Part shown: positions 24,618-34,305 of the stretch, piece after piece
Layout: every line of letters begins with the position of its first letter
How positions within the stretch are numbered: position 1 is the first letter of the stretch
Origin: Phytophthora quininea
Lineage: Eukaryota; Oomycota; Peronosporomycetes; Peronosporales; Peronosporaceae
NCBI GenBank assembly: GCA_011947345.1
Contig: JAAVTG010000220.1
Location: 86,154-150,153, forward strand
DNA: 64,000 bases
Direction: 5' to 3'
Program-made: the position numbers and the translations under genes
The notes under the pieces: generated by a model
What the model was told of the DNA's origin: nothing
Seen by the model: the letters and a program-made list of their open reading frames with translations, nothing else
Database searches by the model: none

Positions 24618-25439
24618 TTAAGCCTCCAAAACTACCTTACGCACAAACATAAGGCTATTGATCCACTCGCCATAGCGTCCCAACCTACGCCTGACCGACT
24701 CATCATGAGCGGTGTACTTGCGACCCTGCACCTCCAGGACGAACGCGTGCCCGACGCCCATGGTATTGCTGGCAGCCACAATGTAGAAGCCGTCCTCGAG
24801 CTCCAAACGCTTGATTCCAGCGACGCCACGGTGTCCAGAACGTTGCCGGTTGTGCTCTAGGTCCTTGAGCGAAATGCGCGATCCAGCACACTTCAATTGG
24901 GCGAGAAAGGCCCGAAACACCTTCCAGCGTATGCCACGAGAAAAATCAACCTTGCGCTCGCGCGATTCGGCCAAGAAGCTCTTCACTTCGGCGTCCGGCA
25001 CTGCTGACGGCTCACCCAGTAGCTGCACGGCCTGCTGCAACGCCGTGAACAAGCACGTTCCACTGGCATTGGCGCCCACCAGCGTGGGAACAGCCTTTCG
25101 CGCCCAGTGTAGAAAGTCCTTCGGCCGCCCAGCGACTACCCACGCATCCACCTTTTGCATCGCGTAGCCCAGCTGGTCCTCCTTGAGCGACGCCTTCGGC
25201 TCCCAGGTTGGCTCCCAGCTATCAGACCCCACGTAGTCTTCAGGCTTCCTCCACACGACCTCGTACTGGACACCTGTAGGCGTATCCTTGCGATCCCTTA
25301 GGTAGGCCACGGGCCACGTCTCCGCCTGAACCTGAACCTGCGTCTTGGGGAGTTGCGTCCTTGCGGTGACCTTCACCTGCTGCTGGGGCCTTGGACTCTT
25401 GCCACTTGACATCCGGTCTACCTGCTTGGAGCGCGCCAT
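24618..25439 (-). CDS. antisense ORF inside the copia element: chromodomain plus cysteine-protease-like domain
   Basis: Intact 273-codon ORF transcribed against gag-pol, between RNase H and the 3' LTR. Residues 41-95 look like a chromodomain: TWPVAYLRDRK, then YEVVWRK and SDSWEPTWEPKASL, the aromatic strands typical of chromodomains. Residues 115-255 resemble an OTU-like cysteine peptidase: SGTCLFTAL with candidate nucleophile Cys129, then DGFYIVAASNTMGVGHAFVL with candidate His231. I know similar Cys/His modules beside chromodomains in oomycete retroelement proteins, from memory. Chromodomains direct chromoviral (gypsy) integration to heterochromatin; carriage by a copia element as a separate antisense gene is unexpected. 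No frameshift in 820 bp, while gag-pol has several, suggests constraint. Protease activity is inference. Confidence 0.6.
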   Translation of the reverse strand: MARSKQVDRMSSGKSPRPQQQVKVTARTQLPKTQVQVQAETWPVAYLRDRKDTPTGVQYEVVWRKPEDYVGSDSWEPTWEPKASLKEDQLGYAMQKVDAWVVAGRPKDFLHWARKAVPTLVGANASGTCLFTALQQAVQLLGEPSAVPDAEVKSFLAESRERKVDFSRGIRWKVFRAFLAQLKCAGSRISLKDLEHNRQRSGHRGVAGIKRLELEDGFYIVAASNTMGVGHAFVLEVQGRKYTAHDESVRRRLGRYGEWINSLMFVRKVVLEA

Positions 25440-25738
25440 GATCGTAAGGAGCTAAAACAACCCCGAATCAACCACAACACAAACACAAGCTACTAAAGGC
25501 AAAAGAACAGTATATTGAAAGTAACTGTCTTCGCCCTAGATCTCGAAAGTGGAAATGAACGCTTGCATGCAGGCATCGGCACGAGGTCTGCCGAAGGCAC
25601 GACTAGTACTGATGCTACAAAGACTAGCCTAGATGCACAGTGCTTGATTTCTTGTGCGATACAAAAAGGCAACTTGTCAACGTAACAGTTGTCACAATCA
25701 GCCCTGATGACGTCCGGTAAGCGACAAGCCAGGGAGGC

Positions 25739-25987
25739 TGTTGAAGTAAGGGCTCATCCCCTTACCTGACTCTTTAACTGCATATCATGCAGTATAGTAG
25801 GACCCCACGGAAGGGCAACTTGCCCTTCAGAAATGACTGGTAACGGGCAACTTTCACTGCCTGTTTGGCAGTAGCATACGCTTTTCTAGCTTAGGTTCTA
25901 CTTTAATGACTCACTAACTAACACATCGCTTTCTACCGTCAAGTACCTAGTCTCCTTCTCTACGCGCTAAAGCTGCCAACATCAACA
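25739..25987 (+). repeat. 3' LTR of copia element
   Basis: Second copy of the 249-bp LTR. It is preceded by AAGCCAGGGAGGC, the only purine-rich tract that could serve as polypurine tract, and followed by the CGACT target duplication. Confidence 0.9.
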
Positions 25988-26155
25988 CGACTCAAGCGCG
26001 TCCGCATGACGAAGAAACAGCAGCTGCAAGTGTGCCGCCAGCATGCCAAGTACCCGGGCTGGAATCATAGGAAGCTAAGCGCCTGGGCGCAGGCAGAGGC
26101 GTTGAAGTGGATGTATGTGCGACGCCTGGACGAGATGCCTGCAGAGGACACCTAG
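25988..26155 (+). pseudogene. pogo-type N-terminal DNA-binding ORF split by the copia insertion
   Basis: Reads LKRVRMTKKQQLQVCRQHAK then PGWNHRKLSAWAQAEALKWM, a CENP-B-like helix-turn-helix as at the start of pogo/Tigger transposases. Removing the copia element and one CGACT joins it in frame to MAAMRCAF beginning at 19466 on the left side. So the ORF was open before insertion, although a TAG ends it at 26153 and only the DNA-binding part remains. Confidence 0.5.
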
Positions 26156-26226
26156 AGCTACTGGAAGCACGCTGGGCTGTACGTCGACCGGTCGGCGATC
26201 GTTGATCGGTTTAACTAGAATCGTAC

Positions 26227-28172
26227 TTAATACGTGTCAATGTTAGCGTTAATATAGTACGTTGGAGCATCGGTCAGATTTGATTTACATTTTTGTATAG
26301 TATACACCTTCAGCACTTGCATCGTTGAACCCTTGCATATTGACGATACCCCCTGTATGCTCAAGATCATTTGTTGCTCTCGGCTTATATCGCCAGCACA
26401 CTGAAAAAGAAAAGCAGACAACTCCAAGCAATGCTTCAACGCAACTAAAGCTGATATGGGAGGTTCTTCTGTGTCTTCCTCGCTGTCAGAAGTGCTCAGT
26501 GTCTCTGTATCATCCACAGGAGGCTCGTGGGTATCCTCACTCGCATCCACTTCAATAGACTCCTCCACAATTTGGTTTATGTTCATGCTGGACATCATTC
26601 AAGCTAAATCATCAAGCACAACTTTGTCGACGGCCCCAGAATAATCTGCAGCGTTTCAAATGTTTGTCATAATTGCTCCATCGAATATTCTTGCTTTTGC
26701 CTATCAATTTTGAATGCATCCCGCTCGAACATCACCCCAACTGTAACGGGGTTACACGAAAGTCATAACCGTGCGTTGACTTTCGAGGTTACGCGAAACT
26801 CTCAACCGTGCGTAGATTTTCGACTTTGTAGCCATCTGGCTCTCCACCACTCATTTACATATCTCATAGATTAACTATGCCACATAATTTAGTCTATACA
26901 TTTACACCAGGGTCAGATAAAACAATTCAATTCAGTTCTATTTTTGCAGTTAATTAGTTTGTCCTTATTTTAAGGGACACTGACTCTGTGAGTCCTAGTT
27001 ACGTACTTTGTTCTTGTATAGAACCGAAGGCGGGACGCCCAAAGAGACAGACTCGGGAAGTCCTACGTCTTCCTCTGTGCTACGCAGCCCCGCTGCACCA
27101 GCTGTCAATACTAAATTGTATAGCCTCCAAAATATTCAATTTTCGGGTCACTTCGGCCTCTAGTGCATCCAAACACCAGCGAACAAAACGGCGTCGATAT
27201 CGAGCCTTGAATGAGCGGATAATACCGGCGTCCAGCGATTGGATGTGCGACGTCATGTAGGGAGGCGAGAACTTAATTTCCGCGTGTGAAAGCTGTTCAC
27301 GAACTTTGTGGCTAGACGCATTATCAATTGGCAATAGCACTTTGCGATCCTCGACCGCCATCTTGAGATTAAAATCCCTTAGCCAATGTTGAAAAATCAA
27401 TGCAGTCATCCATGCTTTTTGACTGTGGTGATATGACACAGGCTTGTCCTTCAAAGCTCTTGCGGCCCCACCACGAAAGCAGCGTGGGTTTGCCGCATTT
27501 CCAATCATGACGGGCGGTAATTTATCGCTGCCAGTGGCGTTGCAACAGAGAGCGATTGTTGTGCGGGCTTTTTGGCGCTTCTTCTCCGTCTAACTCTTGG
27601 TGGCAAGCGCCTGATTCAGCGCTAGGCGATAAAACAGCGCACTCTCGTCAAAGTTGTATATATCTTCCGACTTGTATCGACGTGAGCATTCCTGGAGCAT
27701 ATATCGGGTAGAACTTACTGCCACCACATCCATGTCAGCCGCTTCGCCGTGAAGACGTTTATAGTTGATGCCATTTCGAGTCTTGAGCCTAGCTAACCAC
27801 CCGTTGCTCAGGCAAAGCCAGTCGTCACTAATGCTTAGACTAGTTTTGAGACTTTAGGCTTTAGCAGTAGTACGTCGTCAGAGATAATTGTTTTCTCTTC
27901 ATTGCGGTGGAAGAACTCCACCATTTGCCGCTCGATTTCTGGAAACTTCACTCGACGGCGGCGAGAAGCACTCATGTTGGCCTCACAAAAATAGCTGGGG
28001 TCTTTCTTGCGGATACGACTAACCGTGCTAATGCTGACGGTCTTCTTGAATTTGTGGCACGCACCCATTCGATAACATCGGCGTGCTGCATGGTAGGATG
28101 TTGCCTGTACTTTAAATTGACTTGGAGCTTCTCTTCTTGAGTTAGTGTGGGATCAACACTAGCAGGAGCCAT
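26227..28172 (-). pseudogene. Tigger/pogo-family transposase, decayed
   Basis: N-terminus MAPASVDPTLTQEEKLQV with a helix-turn-helix (FKKTVSISTVSRIRKKDPSY). The catalytic core follows in pieces: IYNFDESALFYRLA (first D), RKVLLPIDNASSHKVREQL (second D), SHIQSLDAGIIRSFKARYRR (third D). A detached C-terminal acidic segment (VDDTETLSTSDSEEDTEEPP, then ALVALKHCLELSAFL) lies at 26227-26598, after about 480 bp without coding character. Frame breaks near 28060, 27840 and 27590 and a stop at 27080. It is unrelated to the pogo element at 8.6 kb at the level I can compare. It cannot mobilise itself as it stands. Confidence 0.6.
26750..26823 (+). repeat. two tandem 37-bp units
   Basis: Two diverged head-to-tail copies, each starting GGTTAC(A/G)CGAAA and ending TTTCGA, around a shared CAACCGTGCGT-like core. 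They lie in the non-coding gap of the Tigger relic. Confidence 0.6.
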
Positions 28173-28410
28173 CTTCTGGGTTGGAAGTCGTGCGATATGA
28201 CCCAATTCGGGGTGGGGTGGGGTGAGTGCAAACCACGCTATTTGATTGGCGTACAGTCGTCCATTTAAAGAGGGAAACTGCCAAACCTTGCTGTCAGATA
28301 GCGGATAAAGGGGAGTCGGCGCAAGCAGAGGCGCAGCATAGTAAAACCTATACTGTTCCTTTTGGACAGCGAGGTCTCAGTCAACTAGAGACGATTTTGT
28401 CAATTGAAGG

Positions 28411-28434
28411 GGTCCATTTAACGAGATGTGACTG
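28411..28434 (-). repeat. probable 5' terminus of the Tigger element
   Basis: On the minus strand it reads CAGTCACATCTCGTTAAATG, matching the CAGT...CTCG.TAA style of pogo/Tigger ends, and a TA follows outside at 28435-28436. No matching partner was found on the other side, so the 3' end is probably lost. Confidence 0.45.
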
Positions 28435-28458
28435 TATGATGACGTACCCAAGCTTTGG

Positions 28459-28632
28459 ACGAGCAGGGCTAGGGAGCAAAATTTTGGCGGTTTCCGTGCT
28501 CGTCCTTAAGTGCGCGAGCAGAAATTCGGCGCTTTTCGTGCTCGTTCAGCTGAGTGCGGAAATCACGAGCAAACGTGTGCGCCACCCGAAATTGCTCGTT
28601 CGTGAAGCCCGTTGGGCTGGCCTCCTGCTCGT
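28459..28632. repeat. cluster of ACGAGCA/TGCTCGT heptamers upstream of hAT transposase
   Basis: Six exact copies of TGCTCGT or its complement lie at 28459, 28497, 28539, 28565, 28593 and 28626, in both orientations, plus one near match at 28514. hAT elements carry such subterminal repeats as transposase-binding sites. The cluster begins beside CAGGGCTAGGGAGC, which looks like a hAT end. Confidence 0.55.
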
Positions 28633-28686
28633 TCTCCGAGCTCCTCATTGGTTGATATTCGGATTGTAGCCACCGAAGATATCAAA

Positions 28687-31281
28687 TATGTTACAGGGGC
28701 GTCAAAGAGCGACGGGTGGAGCTTCGAGCAAGAAGATCACGCCGAAGGAAGCTCTCAATAAGCCTCTTGGTCCCGACGCACTCACGGGGATCTGTAGGAG
28801 GGCGAAGGACGGGCTCCCCACGCGTTCGACGACTTCGTAGCACGGTACCAGGAGCTGGAGATTGCTTTCCTCAGGCCAATACAAACGGCGCCAGAGACTA
28901 CAGCCCCATCACCATAGCGCCGCCATCGAGCCATGACGTCGCCGACGTCCAGGGCAGCCCAGCGGAACGTCATCGCGGGCGGCCGTCAGCGATACCAAAA
29001 CCTGCTGAAGCCCCCCGCCCGCACAGATTCCAAGTCGTCGTATATGTCCAAGTGGAGGGTACGCGTCGAATAATTGGACGAGAGTGGCCAGAGCGTGATC
29101 GGGTGGGCTTGTTTGGCGGACGAAGTCTGCCGAACATCGGGAAGAAACCTGCACAAGTTATCATTCGGCAGAACCTCTCGGGCGACGGAGCATTTGGCAC
29201 TGGACCATCATATTGGCTCTCCAAAGACCGCGGTGGAGATGGCCGCGAAGAGAAAGCGTGGCGAGGAGGTGGAGCTGCTGCGTACTTCGCCAATGTTCAC
29301 CAGCAATCCAGCCCGGCTCAACTTGCTATTGGAGTCTCTGAGGATCATTAACAACAACTTGCCATTGCGCATGGGCGAATATCGGGAGTCAAAACTGGAT
29401 GAGGACCTCGTTGTGAAACCAGAGATGCAGACGGTTGTTAACGAGAAACGTGTGAAGGAGTCGATCATCGAGTTGCATCGCTCCATAAAAGACGAGATCA
29501 AGGATTATTTTAATGATAATCGCGAACGGTACCCGAACGTCATACTAGTAGCAGATTTCTGGACGTCCAAAACCACCAGCGATAAGTTCCTGGGCTTGCG
29601 AGTGTACCTGATTGACAACGAATGGCAGTTCACGTCGGTGTTCCTTGGTACGAAAAATTTCACCCAGCGTACGAAGAACGCGACGGTAGTATCCAGAGAT
29701 CATTTCGGGCATGGCTGACTGGAATGCGAAGAACTTTGGTCTGAAAACAACTGATTTCTACGGCGCTACGAGTGATTCCGGTGGAGACGTGAAAAGCATG
29801 CTTCGTACCTCGTTAGCGTTAAAATGGGGGTGGTGCTTCGCGCACATGGGTCATGCAGCAACCAAAATGCGCTGTGGTATCGGTGGAAAGAAGAGCAAAG
29901 CCTTGAACCCTGAAATGATGGATTTGATATCGAGAATGACCATGGTGATAACGCAAGTCAAGCTGGTATCGACAGCAGGAAATTTGTTTGCTGAACTCTG
30001 CAAATCCAAAATCCCAAGGACATCGACAAGACTGGTTGGATACTCGACGTCACGCTTTTTGAGTGTAACGAATGCGATGAAGCGGGTGCTGGAAAAGTGG
30101 TCTGTTATCGAGGAGTGGTATGATAGGCGCGTTCATCAAGCTCTTCGCGACAACAAGCCCCCGCCCGAATTTCCGCTCGCTAACAGGAAAACCGACTTGA
30201 TCCAAGTGCTGTCCTTGCTTACACCGATAGCAAGTATCAAGCTGAAGTGTCAAGCTGAGCGCCTAGAATAGGTAGAAGTTCTCATGATGCTCTACTGGAA
30301 TCACATTGACGATTTAAACATCAACAATCCCATCCAGCACTATCTGAGTACAGACGCAAAACCGCTTTGAATTCAAGCTGCAGAGCTCACTCCGTTGGCG
30401 TCAAGAACACGCGAATTGATACGAGAGGCCCTTGACATGCACTTTTTCCGCCGCTGCTTCGACATTAAAAGTTTGAGAAGTGCGACATGGTGTTCGAGAT
30501 GATGGTGATGCTTCATCCGATTTATAAACGAAGTTGTCAGGAGTCTATCAATCGCGCAGCTGTGATGTGCTGCCACCAACACGGAACGGAATCAAAGCCG
30601 ATCACGGAGAGGCTGGAGCTGGTGACTGCCAAAATCCGTAATAATTTGGTTGAGCTGCTAAAACAGGTCGCTGATTCCCCGCTGGACACCGTTGAGGGCC
30701 ATGCCACGCAGTCAACCGCGCAGTACAGCCGAATGGAAGCTCGGTTTATCCCCCAGACATCGCGACCAACTACTACGGCTCGTATGGATAGGCGAGCAGA
30801 AGATGAGCTTGACCGGTGGCTCCTGGACCCAGTCGACGTCAACCGCCTCAAAACCTTGAAACCCTCGGAAACAATGCTGCAGTTCTCCCGTCGACTGGAG
30901 CATGCAGGAGAATATCGGATAATATCGAATGCCATTCGAGTGCTATTTGCGATTCCAACTTCTTCCTGCCAAATTGAACGGGACTTCAGCGTAAGTGGCA
31001 GCATGGTGACATCTCAACGCACCAGTTTAGCTGGCGACAGCATCGACATGTGCGTCTTTTTAAACCGGAACCGCGACTTTGTCAACCTGCCTCAGTGCCA
31101 AGAAATACCACGCGGAAAGCAGCACTTGTACACGCCACCGGTGATTTCGATGAACATTGAGCCGGAAATGTACATGGAAGACCTTAACGCCAAAATTCTA
31201 GCCAACGTTGTGGCAAGCACCAGCTTTTCCTGCGAGTTGTTTGACGACGAGGAAGAAAAGTCAGAGACACCGATGCCCTAG
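28687..31281 (+). pseudogene. hAT transposase, frameshifted copy
   Basis: A BED-type zinc finger region (GWACLADEVCRTSGRNLH, then RATEHLALDHH) is followed by the RNase-H-like core (NVILVADFWTSKTTSDKFLG, TTDFYGATSDSGGDV, CFAHMGHAATKM). The C-terminal hAT dimerisation motif is VLFAIPTSSCQIERDFSVSG. Breaks occur near 28830, 29070, 29715, 30270 and 30480, several as stop codons. The class is clear from the dimerisation motif. A matching right terminal repeat was not found, so the 3' boundary is open. Decayed; unlikely to be active. Confidence 0.65.
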
Positions 31282-32984
31282 ACATCGTCATGGACAGCAG
31301 CAGCTTACCCTATGAATTCTTGAATGAAATTGTGTCTATCTTCTGCGTGGCGAGCAAGTATTTGCTGTTGTTTTTCCTGGACTTGTGTTGCTCACCACGA
31401 TCACTTCACCTTCATTCATCGCCACAGTTCCAGCTCGAGTTTTGCTGTTAGGTCTCGCTATTGGCATTGTCGTCATCAACTACCTGTCGTCGCGGCCACT
31501 ATATCCGCCCACTACCCTTGCTAACATCGATCTCGCTGGCGAGGTGTCGCATCGGTACCAGCTCCACGGTATACATTGCGAGCACCGTCGCAACCATCTC
31601 CAGCGTCCAAGATTCGCCGAAGACGCCGCCGAGCCGCACTGCCCCATGCTAAGGTCAATTTCGCTTGCGTGGTGGTGTCAGTGCCGTCACGACAGTCTAC
31701 ACTGCGAGCGCCGTCAACAATCCGTCATCAACACCACCTTGGCCGTTCACCATTCCGGGATAACGTCGGGGTCGCTGTCACGACAGCGTTGCCACCAGCA
31801 CCGCGGTTTTTATCACCAGCGCCGCCGCCACCGTCTTCGACGCCGGCAACTATTCGATGACACCCGTGACCGCCCACAACCTCGTGGTGACGTCGGACTT
31901 GCCAGTGTGGAGGCCGCGTCATTACCAGCACCACAATCGTCAACTCGAGAACCATCGTCATCAACATACCAGTCCGCTGTTCCGCGCCAATTTGCTGATG
32001 TCGCGGCCACAATCCATTGTCGCCACCATCGCGTTGACGTCACCACGGTCGTCTGCATCGCGAGCGCCATCGCGCTCGTCAACACCTGTATCGCCGCCGT
32101 TGCCGCCGCCAATAACACGGTGTCAGACTTGCTGGCAGTGCTGGCCGCGTCATCAGCAGCCTCACCGCCTTCGACGTTTAGGTGCATGTACATCGCTAGA
32201 AATACTGTGTAGACGAAGAGCGGCAGCATTCACGGTGAAAGAAAAACTCAATTGTATATTAGTGCAATACCTTGCGCTGTTGCGAGTCGCAACTTGCGGT
32301 GACGTCTCTTCATTTCGTCGAGCTGTAGCGCCGCGCTGCCTGCTCCACTCTGTCCATCACTTGTTGCTGCACACGAGTCACCGCTTGACGTAAATCCGAC
32401 GCGTGTACCGGCGTGTGATTGGACTGGGTTGGGTTTAGAGATATCCCCACGACCGCCTCGGCATTCCAGTGTGACCTTGGAGGTGTTGCCGACATACCTG
32501 CAACACAACGGTTACAATGGCACACAGTCGATGTTTCCCGCTCCTGACCGGCGGACGGTTGGACCACCACGATCACCCTGGTCGCGCAGTCATTACCTCC
32601 TGGCACCGCCGAATACCCCGAAGCAACGTAGTGTTCACGACACATACAGCTGTGCACACGGGGTGCTGGTTGGTTTCTTGTCGCGCTCTCATTTTTCGAA
32701 TGAATAGACGAAATCTTGCGTGTTCCACCTGTTGGAAGCCGGGATCTCGCTGATTAGCACTGCATGCGCTAGTAGGTAGTTGAGAGCGTAATCTGTAACC
32801 ATCGTCAACACCGCGCCCCGTAATACGGTGGCTGCATCAACGAATGAACGAGTGGTGGCGCGAGGTCGAAGGTGCTGCCGTAAGGCAGCACCCTGGAGAA
32901 GCAGCAGAAGGTTGGCAATCATCAATAAAGTTCACTTCGAAACCTACTTCCTTGTGCGCAATCCACTTCTTGCCTCGCTCTTCA
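31282..32984. other. 1.7-kb unassigned region with degenerate repeats
   Basis: Long open frames exist on both strands (275 codons at 31385-32212, plus strand), but their composition (Arg/His/Ser-rich) is not protein-like. An 18-base motif, TACATTGCGAGCACCGTC, recurs with changes at about 31574, 31700 and 32055, suggesting an old repetitive sequence. No known domain was found. Confidence 0.35.
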
Positions 32985-34218
32985 CTACACCCTCGCAATA
33001 CCACCACCATACGTTCGTCTCCATGCCTCCTGCATGCGTATCTCGACTTGTCGGTCTTCATCGCTCTGCTCACCAGCGACGTCTGCATTGAAAGCCTGAA
33101 TCCCGCTTTCACAAGGTCGAGTTCTGGATTCGAGGCCTCGTATTCCACCTCGAATAGCATCCCCAATCGTGACCGTTGCCGATTGAATACTTCGCTCGAT
33201 GGTGGCATTTATTTCCCGATGAGATTGTTGTCAGCTTCCTGTTGAGCTTCACGTTGGGCTTCCTGCTGAGCTTCTCCTCTTTGCTCAATCTTCAAAACCT
33301 CATTTTTTGTCTTCTCAATATTTCCTCGGCCACAGCTTTAATCAATTCTTCACCAATCACATGCGGCCTGCTTTGTTGCTTGCGCAGTTATTCTTGCAAA
33401 CTCAGCGTAGCATCGGCTTGGCGCTGGACTTGGAGATGGAGTTCTGCCTGTGCATTCTGAAGCGCACGTTGCATGCGAGCCTCAAGTTGGTTCTCGGTCT
33501 GCAGCATTTCAACGCGTACTTGAGAAAATTGAGCACTTAAAACGGTCTTCATTTCTGCAACGGCTTGTGTCGACATCTCCTCCACGGATGAGTCCTGACC
33601 AAGCGGCACCTCGTTTTGCGTAGCTGCGAACTTTTCTTCCACCACTTGCTGGATGCGAGACGCAATTGCATCCTGTGTGTTTGAAAGCATAGCTTCGACA
33701 TTCTCACATCGAAGTCTTACAGCATCTCTCTGCGACGTAATTGCAGTTTGCGATTGTTGTGACTCCTGTTGAACCATCTGCAACGCTTGGCGAAGCTTTT
33801 CGTTGACGAATTTTTCTACCTGTGAAGCTCTCTCCTCCAAATGTTGCATCCGCTGGAATTTCTCCTGCAGCTCCGTGTGCGCAGCGGTCAATGCTTCGCC
33901 AAGCCGCTCTGCGATTACACACTGCTGCTCCGTTAACTGCTGCACGCTGGTCTCCGTTGATGTGTGGATAACCCTTAGAGCCGCACTTTGAGCCTGACTT
34001 TCTCCATGCTGCCGATACTGCAGCATGGCTTGTTCCGCAGCCAGAGTGTTGGTCTGCACGATGAAGTGCTGGGCCAAACTGGCCAGCTGCTCGTCCGTGC
34101 GTGTCAGAGCAAGCTCAACGATGGTGTCGTTAGCCGGATGCTCAACGATCGCAGTCGCGTCGGTGCTCTGCGCTTGAGCAGCCTTTTGGGCAGCGGCTTG
34201 AGCTCGGGTCAGCACCAT
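32985..34218 (-). CDS. coiled-coil protein, possibly Gag-like
   Basis: Begins MVLTRAQAAAQKAAQAQS and continues as a glutamine/glutamate-rich coiled coil for about 275 residues (AEQAMLQYRQHGESQAQSAA, LRQALQMVQQESQQSQTAI). After breaks near 33390 and 33220 the coil continues (IEQRGEAQQEAQREAQQEAD) and ends ATVTIGDAIRGGIRGLES. Length about 410 residues. No zinc knuckle or enzyme domain. The MVLTRAQ start resembles many retroelement Gag proteins, but no pol follows. It is head-to-head with the SET-domain pseudogene, 87 bp between starts, so they may share a promoter. Function unknown. Confidence 0.4.
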
Positions 34219-34305
34219 CTTTCGGACACCAGGTTTCGGTCAGCGACAACTTAGTGAGCAGCAGGAGGACGACGGCGGCGACGACGCTCGCCTTTCTTCG
34301 CGGAA

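Larger units (their letters stand above)
19495..25987 (+). mobile_element. Ty1/copia LTR retrotransposon with antisense accessory ORF
   Basis: Complete 6,493-bp element. Two 249-bp LTRs begin TGTTGA and end TCAACA and differ at only 4 positions, with no indels. Both sides carry the 5-bp duplication CGACT (19490-19494 and 25988-25992). The domain order protease, integrase, reverse transcriptase, RNase H is that of Ty1/copia. The few LTR differences imply recent insertion. Sense coding is broken by a TGA at 20725, a TAA at 21421 and several homopolymer-type shifts. About 1.3 kb lies between RNase H and the 3' LTR, and most of it is an antisense ORF, unusual for copia. Confidence 0.9.

Noticed and set aside
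26160..26230. Right-hand partner for the Tigger terminal repeat
   Set aside because: No CAGTCACATCTCG-like sequence found below the transposase 3' end; element probably truncated.
31385..32212. 275-codon plus-strand ORF
   Set aside because: His/Arg/Ser-rich, unlike a folded protein, no motif; treated as degenerate repeat sequence.
31282..33000. Right terminus of the first hAT relic
   Set aside because: No complement of CAGGGCTAGGGAGC found; boundary left open.
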